In this document: one piece after another, positions 55,644 through 64,000 of the stretch
Position numbering within the stretch: the stretch's first letter is position 1
Layout of the letters: each line of letters starts with the position of its first letter
Source of the DNA: Xylophilus ampelinus
GTDB taxonomy: Bacteria; Pseudomonadota; Gammaproteobacteria; Burkholderiales; Burkholderiaceae_C
DNA: 64,000 bases
Assembly (NCBI RefSeq): GCF_003217575.1
Contig: NZ_QJTC01000012.1
Coordinates: 47,839-111,838 of the forward strand
Direction: 5' to 3'
Translations under genes and position numbers: made by a program
Notes under the pieces: model-generated
Databases searched by the model: none
Told to the model about the DNA's origin: nothing
What the model saw: only the letters and a program-made list of their open reading frames with translations

Positions 55644-56668
55644 GCCGGCTTCCTCCTGCGCAGGAAGCCCGCCAGGCCCTGCGGCGCGACCAGCACCACC
55701 AGCAGCAGCACCGCCCCCAGGCCGAACTGCCAGTGGATCGTGTAGGCCGCCAAAATCTCTTCGAGCAGCAGGAACACCACCGCCCCGATGAAGCCGCCCC
55801 ACAGGTGGCCCACGCCGCCCAGGATCACCATCACCAGCAGCAGGCCCGACTGGTTCCACTGCAGCAGCGACGGGCTCACGAAGCTCGACTGGTTGGCCAG
55901 CAGCGCCCCGGCCAGGCCCGCCAGCGCACCGGCCAGGGTGAAGGCGACGAGCTGGTAGCGGTACACCGGGAAGCCGATCGCGCCCATGCGGGTCTCGTTC
56001 TCGCGGATCGCCTGCAGCACGTGGCCGAAACGGGCGTTGAGCAGCCGCTGGATGCCCAGGAAGGCCAGAACGAACAGCGCCAGCACCACGTAGTAGAAGC
56101 GGGTGTCATTTGCCAGGTCGAAGCCGCCGCCGACGGTGGAGCGGCCGGGCAGCGTCAGCCCGTCCTCGCCGCCCCAGGCCTTCACCGACACCATCAGGTA
56201 GTACAGCATCTGCGCGAAGGCCAACGTGATCATGATGAAGTAGACGCCCCGGGTGCGCAGGCTGATCGCGCCGACCATCAGCGCGAACAGCGCGCTGACC
56301 AGCAACGCGGCCGGCCAGGCGATCCAGGCCGACATGACGCCCTGCTGCATCAGGATGCCCACCGTGTACGCACCGGTGCCGATGAAGGCCGCGTGGCCGA
56401 AGCTCACCATGCCGCCGAAGCCCAGGATCAGGTTGAGGCTGGTCGCGGCCAGCGCGAAGACGAGGATGCGGGTGGCGAGTCCCACGTAGAAATCCTCGCC
56501 CAGCGCGGCGGCCGCCCACGGCAGCGCGGCCAGTACCAGCAGTACCGGCACCGTCCAGCGCAGGTGCAGCGCATGGTCGAGCAGGCCGTGCGGCGCATCC
56601 GCCGAATCGGTGGCCGGCGGCACGGCGCAAACGCGGCCTACAAGCGACGAAGAAGATGCGGTCGTCAT
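55640..56668 (-). CDS. livM: branched-chain-type ABC transporter permease LivM
   Basis: 342-residue membrane protein with about ten helices. The family signature is ATSLNLILGFGGMVSFGHAAFIGTGAYTVGIL, and the cytoplasmic coupling loop LLNARFGHVLQAIRENETRMGAIGFPVYRYQLVAFTLAGALAGLAGAL contacts the ATPases. The late LLVMVILGGVGHLWGGFIGAVVFLLLEEIL is also diagnostic. It follows livH by 12 bp and overlaps livG. Confidence 0.93.
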
Positions 56669-56680
56669 GGGGTCGGGTCC

Positions 56681-57601
56681 TCAGCCGTGCGCCGGGAAAA
56701 GCCCTCGGGGCTTCCAGAACAGCACGGCAGCCATCAGCAGGTAGATCAGGATGGACGCGACGGCCGGCCCTGCGCTGCCCGCCGCCTCGGCACCCAGCCA
56801 GTGGCCGAAGGCCATCGGGATCAGCGCGCGGCCGGCGGTATCCACCACTCCCACCAAGAGCGCGCCGAACAGCGCGCCGCGGATCGAGCCGATGCCGCCG
56901 ATCACGATCACAACGAAAGCGAGGATCAGGATGCTCTCGCCCATGCCCACCTGCACCGCCAGCAGCGGGCCCAGCATGCCGCCGGCCACCGCGCAGAGCG
57001 CCGCGCCCAGGCCGAACACCGCGGTGAACAGCCACCGCACGTTGGTGCCCATGGCCAGCGCCATCTCGCGGTTCGACGCGCCCGCGCGCACCTGCATGCC
57101 GAGCCGGGTGCGGGTGACCAGCACATAGAGCAGTGCCGCCACGCCCAGGCCCACGCCGATGATCAGCAGCCGGTAGGCCGGGTAGAAGAAGCCGGTCAGC
57201 AGCTCGACCGGGCCCGACAGGCTGTCGGGCGGGTTGAGCGCGATCGGCTGCGAGCCCCACAGCATGCGCACGCCCTCGTTGGCCATCAGCAGGATCGCGA
57301 AGGTGCCCAGCACCTGCGACAGGTGGTCGCGCTTGTAGAGGCGGCGCAGCACCGTCACCTCCAGCAGCATGCCGACCAGCGCGGTGCCGACGATGCCGCC
57401 GCCCAGTCCGATCCAGAACGAGCCCGAGGCCGCCGCCGCGGTGGCGATCAGGTAGGCGCCCACCATGTAGAGCGAGCCGTGCGCCAGGTTGATCATGTCC
57501 ATGATGCCGAACACCAGCGTGAGGCCGGCGGCCAGCAGGAACAGCATCAGCCCGAACTGCAGCCCGTTGAGCGACTGCTCCAGCACCAGCACGCCGGTCA
57601 T
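56681..57601 (-). CDS. livH: branched-chain-type ABC transporter permease LivH
   Basis: 306-residue permease. It has LNGLQFGLMLFLLAAGLTLVFGIMDMINLAHGSLYMVGAYL at the start, the coupling segment GMQVRAGASNREMALAMGTNVRWLFTAVFGLGAALCAVAGGM, and FVVIVIGGIGSIRGALFGALLVGVVDTAGRALIP. All are typical of LivH. The ATG at 57601 begins the family N-terminus. It sits between the binding-protein gene and livM. Confidence 0.93.
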   Translation of the reverse strand: MTGVLVLEQSLNGLQFGLMLFLLAAGLTLVFGIMDMINLAHGSLYMVGAYLIATAAAASGSFWIGLGGGIVGTALVGMLLEVTVLRRLYKRDHLSQVLGTFAILLMANEGVRMLWGSQPIALNPPDSLSGPVELLTGFFYPAYRLLIIGVGLGVAALLYVLVTRTRLGMQVRAGASNREMALAMGTNVRWLFTAVFGLGAALCAVAGGMLGPLLAVQVGMGESILILAFVVIVIGGIGSIRGALFGALLVGVVDTAGRALIPMAFGHWLGAEAAGSAGPAVASILIYLLMAAVLFWKPRGLFPAHG

Positions 57602-57644
57602 GGCAAGGCCTCTGTCATGGCATCGAAACGGATCGGGCGCCCGG

Positions 57645-58835
57645 TCATGCCGCCGGCATCTTGCAGCTGCCGACATACGCGTCGGCGTGGTTCTTGAACA
57701 CGGTGCCCAGCGTACGGTTGGTCACCCGGCCCTGGGTGTCCTTGGTGATCACGCGCAGGTAGTAGTCCTGGATCGGGAAGTGGTTGGTGTTGAACTTGAA
57801 CGCGCCGCGCACCGATTCGAAACGTGCGGCTTCGAGCGCCTTGCGCACCGCGGCCTTGTCGTCGAGCTTGCCCTTCACGTCGCGCACCGCGCCGTCGATC
57901 AGGCGGGCCGCGTCGTAGCCCTGCGCCGCGTACAGCGTGGGCAGGCGGCCGAACTCCTTCTGGAAATCGGCGACGAACTTCTTGTTGGCCGCGTTGTCCA
58001 GGTCGTGCCCCCAGAGCGAGCTGTTGAACATGCCGAGCATCGGCTCGCCCACCGCCTTGATCACGTCCTCGTCGGCCGAGAAGCCGGGGCCGAAGAGGGT
58101 CATGTCCTTCGACAGACCCGAGCCCACGAACTGCTTGATGAAGTTGATGCCCAGGCCGCCCGGCAAAAAGATGTAGACCGCATCGGGTTTGGCCGCGCGC
58201 ATCTTGGCGATCTCGGCACCGTAGTCGAGCTGGTTGAGCGGTGTGTAGCTTTCCAACGCCACCTCGCCCTTGTAGAAGCGTTTGAAGCCGGCCAGCGCGT
58301 CCTTGCCGGCCGGATAGTTGGGGGCGAGCAGCGCGACGCGCTTGAAGCCCTTGTCCTGCACCGTCTTGCCGACCGCTTCGTGCAGGTTGTCGTTCTGGTA
58401 GCTGGCGCTGAAGAAGTACGGGTTGCACTGGTCGCCGGCGTATTGCGACGGGCCGGCGTTGGCGCTGATGTAGAAGGTCTTGGCGGCGAAGGTGGGTGCG
58501 CCCACCGCCAGCATCACGTTGGAGAACACCACGCCGGTCATGAAGTCGACCTTGTCGCGCTTGATCAGCCGGTCGGCCGTCTGGCGGGCCACGTCGGGGC
58601 TCTGCTGGTCGTCGGCCACCACCACCTCGGCGGGCAGGCCGCCGAGCTCGCCGCCGCCGTGCTTGACCGCCAGCTGGAAGCCGTCGCGGATGTCGATGCC
58701 CAGGCCCGCACCGGGACCCGACAGCGTGCTGAGCAAACCGATCTTGACCGCGTCGGCGGCCTGGGCGGACATGGCGACCGCGGCGAGCGCGGCCAGGACC
58801 AGGGGCTTGAGCGAAGAAGCGGAAAGAGTCTTCAT
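57645..58835 (-). CDS. ABC transporter periplasmic binding protein, Leu/Ile/Val family (aromatic substrate likely)
   Basis: 396-residue exported protein with a signal peptide ending SAQA before ADAVKIG. Type I periplasmic-binding fold: VKIGLLSTLSGPGAGLGIDIRDGFQLAVKHGGGELGG, ADDQQSPDVARQTADRLI and APNYPAGKDALAGFKRFYKGE. Binding proteins of this family next to aryl-CoA ligases usually carry aromatic acids; the substrate here is inferred from context as benzoate-like or 2-aminobenzoate. It lies between the ligase and the permease genes. Confidence 0.9.
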   Translation of the reverse strand: MKTLSASSLKPLVLAALAAVAMSAQAADAVKIGLLSTLSGPGAGLGIDIRDGFQLAVKHGGGELGGLPAEVVVADDQQSPDVARQTADRLIKRDKVDFMTGVVFSNVMLAVGAPTFAAKTFYISANAGPSQYAGDQCNPYFFSASYQNDNLHEAVGKTVQDKGFKRVALLAPNYPAGKDALAGFKRFYKGEVALESYTPLNQLDYGAEIAKMRAAKPDAVYIFLPGGLGINFIKQFVGSGLSKDMTLFGPGFSADEDVIKAVGEPMLGMFNSSLWGHDLDNAANKKFVADFQKEFGRLPTLYAAQGYDAARLIDGAVRDVKGKLDDKAAVRKALEAARFESVRGAFKFNTNHFPIQDYYLRVITKDTQGRVTNRTLGTVFKNHADAYVGSCKMPAA

Positions 58836-58889
58836 GGGGCAGGCTTTCTATCGGTGGAGACGGAGGGAGGGTTTGCGGGGCGAAGAGAT

Positions 58890-60515
58890 TCAGGGAACCG
58901 CGGGCGCATCGCTGCGTCCCAGCCGGAAGCGCTGGAGTTTGCCCGTTTCGGTGCGCGGCAGGGCCGCCACGAACTCGACGGCACGGGGATATTTGTACGG
59001 GGCCACCGTCTGCTTGACGAAGTCCTGCAGCGTGCGCACCGTGGCGGGGTCGGGCTCCTGCCCGGGCCGCAGCACCACGAAGGCCTTGACGATCTGGCCG
59101 CGCTCTTCGTCGGGCACGCCGATCACGCCGCATTCGGCGACGGCCGGGTGCTGCAGCAGCGCCTCTTCCACCTCGGGCGAGGCGATGTTGTAGCCGGCCG
59201 AGATGATCATGTCGTCGGTGCGCGACTGGTAGTGGAAGTAGCCGTCGTCGTCCACCAGATAGGCGTCGCCGGTCAGGTTCCAGCCGTCCTTCACGTACTG
59301 CGACTGGCGCGGGTCGTCGAGGTAGCGGCAGCCGGTCGGGCCTTGCACCGCCAGGCGGCCGACGGTGTTGGGCGGCACCGGACGGCCCTCGGCATCGACC
59401 ACCCGGGCGCGGTAGCCCGGCACCGGCACGCCGGTGGCGCCGGGCCGCGCATGCGCCTCGTCGGCCGAGATGAAGATGTGCAGCATCTCGGTGGCGCCGA
59501 TGCCGTCGATCAGCTCGATGCCGGTGGCCTGCTTCCACAGCGCGCGGGTGGCCGCCGGCAGCGCCTCGCCGGCCGAGACGCAGCGCCGCAGCGTGCCGGC
59601 GCGGATCGCGTCGCCGTGTGCGGCCAGCGTGCGGTAGGAGGTGGGCGCGGTGAACAGCACCGTGGCGCCGAAGTCGCGGATTCCGCCCTCCAGCTGCGCG
59701 GGCGATGCCTTCTCCAGCAGCACGGTCGATGCCCCGACCGCCATCGGAAACAGCAGCAGGCCGCCGAGCCCGAAGGTGAAGGCCATCGGCGGGCTGCCGA
59801 TGAACACGTCGTCGGCCGCCGGCTTGAGCACATGGCCCGGCCAGCAGGCGCAGATCGCCATCACGTCGCGGTGGAAATGCATCGTCGCCTTCGGCACGCC
59901 GGTGGTGCCCGAGGTGAAGGCCAGGATGCAGGTGTCGTCGGCGGTGGTATCGACGTTGTCGAAGGTGGCCGGCTGCGCGGCCATCGCGGCCTCCAGCCCG
60001 TCGGCCGACGGATCATTGAAGCAGCACACCTGCCGCAGCACCGGGCATTCCAGCGCCGCGGCGCGCAGTTCGTCGGCCAGCCGCAGGTCGCACAGCGCGT
60101 GGCTGACCTGGCCCTTGTCGATGATCGCCTGCAGTTCCTTGGCGCGCAGCAGCGGCATGGTCGCCACAGCGATCGCGCCGGCGTTGACGACGGCGAACCA
60201 GCAGGCCGCCAGCATCGGCGTGTTGGGCGCCCGCAGCAGCACCCGGTTGCCGGGCACCAGGCCCATGCGGTGCACCAGCACGTTGGCGATGCGGTTGGAC
60301 TGGGCCAGCAGGTCGGCATAGGTCCAGCGCAGGCCCGCGCCCTGCACGCAGAGCCGGTCGCCCCAGCCCCGGGCGACCGCGTCGTCGAGCAGCGAGGTGG
60401 CGCAGTTCAGGCGCTCGGGGAACTGCAGCTCGGGCAGGTCGAAAAGGTACGCGGGCTGCGCCTCGGCCGGCGGCAACCGGTCGCGGGCGAAAGTGTCTGT
60501 GTGTGCGCTGGCCAT
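58890..60515 (-). CDS. aryl-CoA ligase (benzoate / 2-aminobenzoate-CoA ligase type)
   Basis: 541-residue AMP-forming acyl-CoA synthetase. Motif A3 is ILAFTSGTTGVPKATMHFHRD, A5 GIGATEMLHIFIS, A7 GWNLTGDAYLVDDDGYFHYQSRTDDMIISAGYNI and A10 PRTETGKLQRFRLG with the catalytic Lys. Overall features (RLNCATSLLDDAVARGWGDRLCV and FNDPSADGLEA) fit the benzoate-CoA ligase branch. With a RidA, thioesterase, acyl-CoA dehydrogenase and hydrolase nearby, 2-aminobenzoate (anthranilate) is the best-supported substrate by context; benzoate is the alternative. Confidence 0.88.
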   Translation of the reverse strand: MASAHTDTFARDRLPPAEAQPAYLFDLPELQFPERLNCATSLLDDAVARGWGDRLCVQGAGLRWTYADLLAQSNRIANVLVHRMGLVPGNRVLLRAPNTPMLAACWFAVVNAGAIAVATMPLLRAKELQAIIDKGQVSHALCDLRLADELRAAALECPVLRQVCCFNDPSADGLEAAMAAQPATFDNVDTTADDTCILAFTSGTTGVPKATMHFHRDVMAICACWPGHVLKPAADDVFIGSPPMAFTFGLGGLLLFPMAVGASTVLLEKASPAQLEGGIRDFGATVLFTAPTSYRTLAAHGDAIRAGTLRRCVSAGEALPAATRALWKQATGIELIDGIGATEMLHIFISADEAHARPGATGVPVPGYRARVVDAEGRPVPPNTVGRLAVQGPTGCRYLDDPRQSQYVKDGWNLTGDAYLVDDDGYFHYQSRTDDMIISAGYNIASPEVEEALLQHPAVAECGVIGVPDEERGQIVKAFVVLRPGQEPDPATVRTLQDFVKQTVAPYKYPRAVEFVAALPRTETGKLQRFRLGRSDAPAVP

Positions 60516-60613
60516 GCGAGAAACCCCTTTTGGTGCGATGCGTCCAAAACGATGAATTACTTTAGGGCTAAAGCAATTGGCGGGCCAGCGGGATCACCCT
60601 AACTTGAAGCACA

Positions 60614-60695
60614 CCCCAGGCTTGCCCACTGCGTGTGGCCGCCAACCCCCTTACAGGGGCACCACCAGCGGCCCGGCGAAGCCGGTTCCGCGGTG
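60614..60695. repeat. 82-bp direct repeat, copy 1
   Basis: Begins CCCCAGGCTTGCCCACTGCG and ends AAGCCGGTTCCGCGGTG. It is identical by reading to the copy at 60710, with a period of 96 bp. It contains the hairpins CCCCC-TTACA-GGGG and CCGGC-GAA-GCCGG. It lies between the ligase and acyl-CoA dehydrogenase genes. Confidence 0.9.
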
Positions 60696-60709
60696 AGCAC
60701 TCGTACAAC

Positions 60710-60791
60710 CCCCAGGCTTGCCCACTGCGTGTGGCCGCCAACCCCCTTACAGGGGCACCACCAGCGGCCCGGCGAAGCCGGTTCCGCGGTG
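60710..60791. repeat. 82-bp direct repeat, copy 2
   Basis: Second tandem copy, separated from the first by 14 bp (AGCACTCGTACAAC). With copy 1 it fills most of the 314-bp gap between the ligase start and the acyl-CoA dehydrogenase stop. The gap holds no gene; a frame across it only reflects the repetition. Confidence 0.9.
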
Positions 60792-60829
60792 GTCCTGAAG
60801 TGAAATGCACCCGCTGCAATGCTGGTTGC

Positions 60830-62032
<1,203 letters not shown>

Positions 62033-62109
62033 GGAGGTCTCCTGCGCCGGCCCGTCGCACGGCGTGGGCGGCAATTTTGACGAGAAAGTAGCCGCGTGGG
62101 TCGAATCGC

Positions 62110-62133
62110 AAAAAATACGGCCCCCGGGGCCGT
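62110..62133 (-). terminator. intrinsic terminator with no gene upstream on its strand
   Basis: Read on the minus strand: ACGGCC-loop-GGCCGT hairpin (extended palindrome ACGGCCCCGGGGGCCGT) followed by ATTTTTT. It would stop leftward transcription entering from the right, but the gene on that side is the plus-strand effector. It lies 78 bp upstream of the acyl-CoA dehydrogenase start. Confidence 0.7.
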
Positions 62134-62137
62134 GCAT

Positions 62138-62162
62138 TTCGCGTAAGCAGCCATGGCTTCGC
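62138..62162 (+). promoter_or_regulatory. PIP-box / hrpII-box (HrpX/HrpB-type activator site)
   Basis: Perfect TTCGC-N15-TTCGC, matching the plant-inducible promoter consensus TTCGB-N15-TTCGB. The usual YANNNT -10 element at 30-32 bp is not exact: the nearest is TATCCG, 33 bp after the box. The box ends 42 bp before the ATG at 62205 of the NEL ligase gene. Confidence 0.75.
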
Positions 62163-62204
62163 TGCGAGCGATGCAGTATCTGCGGCTGTCACGAGTATCC
62201 GGCA

Positions 62205-63794
62205 ATGGACGCACTACGCAACCCCGGCACGCCGAGTTCGCGCGAAACCAGCCCGGAGCCTCGTCTCCAGGAGCCGGATGCTGCCCCGGCGCGGCGTGAA
62301 CGCTCCCCCACGCCCGGGGCGCTCGAAGAGAGTCCGCTGCCGCGGCGCGCGCGGCGCGAGCAGCCCGGCGACCCTTCGTGGTCTTCTCGACGGGCTTTCA
62401 TGTATGCGCTCACGCGGGAGCAGCCTCCCGGGCCGCCGTACATGCGTACCCACCGGCCCGGGTCGCTGCCGCAGGAAGCGGGGACCTCGTCGCCGGCGGC
62501 CCGTCTGCACCCTGGCGCTTCTGTTGCGACGGCCACCCCGCTGCAGAGAAGGGATGCGGCTAACGAGGCCGTGCACGCACTTTTGGTAGAACTCAACGTG
62601 CCGAACGATCCCGGGCCGACGGACTTCCCCGAGCTATGGAATCAGTTGAGGCGGCAGCCGGAACTGGCATCTCGCTTCCAAAGCGTCTTTCGCGAGATGC
62701 TGCGCCATGCCAACCTGGCTGCGCCGGAAAGGGTTTTCGACCTTCCCCTCACGGGCAACCAGCTCGTACTGCTGCGGACCATGTTCAATGGATTGGAAGA
62801 GTTACGGCAACTGACGAACCAGGCGGCCGCCCAGTTGGAGGCCGACATCAACCAGCAGCAGATGCCTCTGGGCCACGAGATCTATAGCTGGTCCAAGCTC
62901 ACCGGCATGCCGATCGAATTCCCCCATGCCTTCGACCACGACGACAACGCAGTGCCATTCGCCCGTGTGCTGGGGCGCTTGCGCACCGAATACCTGCTGA
63001 TAGAACCGGAGATTTCCGCGCAGACCAAAGCGCAGGTGTCGTCGATGCTGCACGCCGTCGCGAACGATGCGGCGTTGCGACGCGAGGTCTTTTCGCTGGC
63101 GCAGGATGCGCTGGGCACCTGCAACGACAACCTGGCCGAAGGCTTCTCCAAGATGGCCCTGGCCGTGGACAACCACCGGATGGCACGGGCGGTAGAGCGT
63201 GGCGACGTCGACGTGAAGTGGCTCGACGACTGGGCAGGCTCGTTGTTCCGCTTGTCGCTGCTCGAAACCGCCGTGCATCGCTACATCGCGTCCCGGCTTA
63301 GCGACGCTCCCAACCTGTTCAAGGAGGATCGAAACAGGCTGATCGAGGAACCCATGGAAACCATGTTGCACGCCAAGGTCGAGTTGCGCCGAACGCTCGG
63401 TCTTCCCAGCAGCACGGCCTCCACGATCGAGTTCCACCACTCCAGTATTTTGAATCCGGCGGATCTGCGAACGCTGGCGCACACGGTGCGGACCGAGGCG
63501 GAGAATCCTGCGGCGTACAGCAGCTTCCTGCTGGACAACCCGACATGGCGTGCCGGCATGAAAGCGCTGCACCCGCAAGAGTTCCAGGACTTGAAGACCC
63601 GGCAGGACGAGGATCCCTTCTACGACCTGGATCTGCCCCCGGACACCGACGTGGTGGCACAGGCGGCCTATGCCGAAAAGGCGCAGCAGGTGGCCGAGCA
63701 GCATGCCGAGCAAGAGCAGGCACTGCTGCTGCGCCTCGCAGTCCCAACGGCCTGGCCGCCAAAAACCGAGGCCGGCAGCGGCGACAACCATTGA
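62205..63794 (+). CDS. type III effector, NEL-domain E3 ubiquitin ligase without leucine-rich repeats
   Basis: 529-residue protein from ATG 62205. Residues 1-110 are Ser/Pro/Arg-rich and disordered, like a type III secretion signal. Residues about 130-240 are helical with no LRR. Residues about 245-460 match the novel E3 ligase (NEL) domain of IpaH/SspH effectors: FARVLGRLRTEYLL, LRREVFSLAQDALGTCNDNLAEGFSKMALAV, WAGSLFRLSLLETAV, KVELRRTLGLP and DNPTWRAGMKALHP. Cys306, the only Cys, lies in the CxD motif (C-N-D) that forms the ubiquitin thioester. A PIP-box lies just upstream. If transcription starts near 62205, the first ATG may be leaderless or ATG 62400 (Met66) may be used. Closest known types would be Ralstonia RipAW/RipAR. 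Confidence 0.85.
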   Translation: MDALRNPGTPSSRETSPEPRLQEPDAAPARRERSPTPGALEESPLPRRARREQPGDPSWSSRRAFMYALTREQPPGPPYMRTHRPGSLPQEAGTSSPAARLHPGASVATATPLQRRDAANEAVHALLVELNVPNDPGPTDFPELWNQLRRQPELASRFQSVFREMLRHANLAAPERVFDLPLTGNQLVLLRTMFNGLEELRQLTNQAAAQLEADINQQQMPLGHEIYSWSKLTGMPIEFPHAFDHDDNAVPFARVLGRLRTEYLLIEPEISAQTKAQVSSMLHAVANDAALRREVFSLAQDALGTCNDNLAEGFSKMALAVDNHRMARAVERGDVDVKWLDDWAGSLFRLSLLETAVHRYIASRLSDAPNLFKEDRNRLIEEPMETMLHAKVELRRTLGLPSSTASTIEFHHSSILNPADLRTLAHTVRTEAENPAAYSSFLLDNPTWRAGMKALHPQEFQDLKTRQDEDPFYDLDLPPDTDVVAQAAYAEKAQQVAEQHAEQEQALLLRLAVPTAWPPKTEAGSGDNH

Positions 63795-63810
63795 TACGGG
63801 ACGGTCGTGA

Positions 63811-63827
63811 GCTATTTTTTCGATAGC
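63811..63827. repeat. GCTAT-N7-ATAGC palindrome after the effector gene
   Basis: GCTATTTTTTCGATAGC, 16 bp after the effector stop. Same arms and spacer length as the other copies. It could also act as a weak 3' hairpin for the effector transcript. Confidence 0.85.
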
Positions 63828-63854
63828 ACATGAAGGGCCGGCTAGTTTGGTGTC

Positions 63855-64000
63855 TCAAAAATAAGCCGAACTAAGTTTATGGGCAGCCCGAGCGACCTTT
63901 GCGAGGATCGTATCGGCGCTCTTGTGCCAGATGAAAGGTTTCGGGTCGGCGTTATGTCGGTCGATGTATTGCCGGATGGAGCGCTCCAGATCGGCCACGC
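63855..64000 (-). CDS. IS630-family transposase, C-terminal end (cut by window edge)
   Basis: Minus-strand frame open from the window edge to TGA at 63857-63855. It reads VADLERSIRQYIDRHNADPKPFIWHKSADTILAKVARAAHKLSSAYF in two parts around the typical IS630-transposase C-terminal motif (HN-x-x-PKPF-x-W-x-KSAD-x-IL). The catalytic DDE residues lie outside the window. The element end is probably within the 60 bp between the frame and the palindrome at 63811. It shows that the effector gene neighbours a mobile element. Confidence 0.85.
   Translation of the reverse strand, partial: VADLERSIRQYIDRHNADPKPFIWHKSADTILAKVARAAHKLSSAYF

Noticed and set aside
57489..60602. 1037-codon plus-strand frame
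   Set aside because: Antisense to the binding protein and ligase genes, which show intact family motifs; the composition is that of a shadow.

Overview
The window looks like a chromosomal segment of a high-GC betaproteobacterium of the order Burkholderiales, most likely a plant-associated member of the Comamonadaceae. The evidence is a fused aroA-cmk gene in a serC-pheA-tyrA-aroA/cmk-rpsA-ihfB-lapA-lapB block, a tmRNA with the tag ANDERFALAA, adjacent ispD and ispF, a Tripartite ATP-independent periplasmic (TRAP) transporter operon, and dispersed GCTAT-N7-ATAGC palindromes. The plant link is inferred from a NEL-type E3 ubiquitin ligase effector gene behind a perfect PIP-box, plus a second candidate type III effector.

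Layout. 1-8.4 kb: relA (cut by the left edge) coupled to an alpha/beta hydrolase, a 3-hydroxybutyrate dehydrogenase, a SIMPL-domain periplasmic protein, ompR-envZ, then ispF-ispD. 8.5-13.5 kb: mfd-serB (overlapping), a small membrane protein and ssrA with its terminator. 13.5-15.6 kb: gph-ubiG-ompA. 15.9-28.1 kb: gyrA, serC-pheA-tyrA-aroA/cmk, rpsA, ihfB, lapAB and a ComEA-like helix-hairpin-helix protein. 28.2-29.5 kb: accessory insertion with a Cys-His-Asp candidate effector and a small companion frame. 29.6-35.8 kb: six-gene Mrp cation/proton antiporter operon (A/B fused, C, D, E, F, G), nearly every junction overlapping. 36-39 kb: TRAP transporter dctPQM. 39-44.2 kb: crcB, an MFS exporter, a LOG-family protein, three genes of unknown function, tRNA-Ser(UGA) and a single-domain response regulator. 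44.4-50.2 kb: hemW-rdgB-rph, a PP2C phosphatase/Ser-Thr kinase pair and yicC. 50.2-53.1 kb: scar region with hipBA, a decayed metQ, a compound repeat and a truncated hydrolase. 53.1-62.0 kb: minus-strand catabolic operon (acyl-CoA dehydrogenase, aryl-CoA ligase, branched-chain-type ABC importer, thioesterase, RidA), resembling the CoA-dependent 2-aminobenzoate pathway but truncated. 62.1-64 kb: orphan terminator, PIP-box, NEL effector and the end of an IS630-family transposase.

The core genes are ordinary. The most interesting material is (i) the LRR-less NEL ligase effector and its PIP-box, (ii) the Cys-His-Asp candidate effector between core genes, and (iii) a palindrome family with fixed 7-nt loops that repeatedly supplies the stop codons of core genes, plus a two-hairpin compound version found twice. 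All identifications are from reading motifs and gene order; no database search was run.
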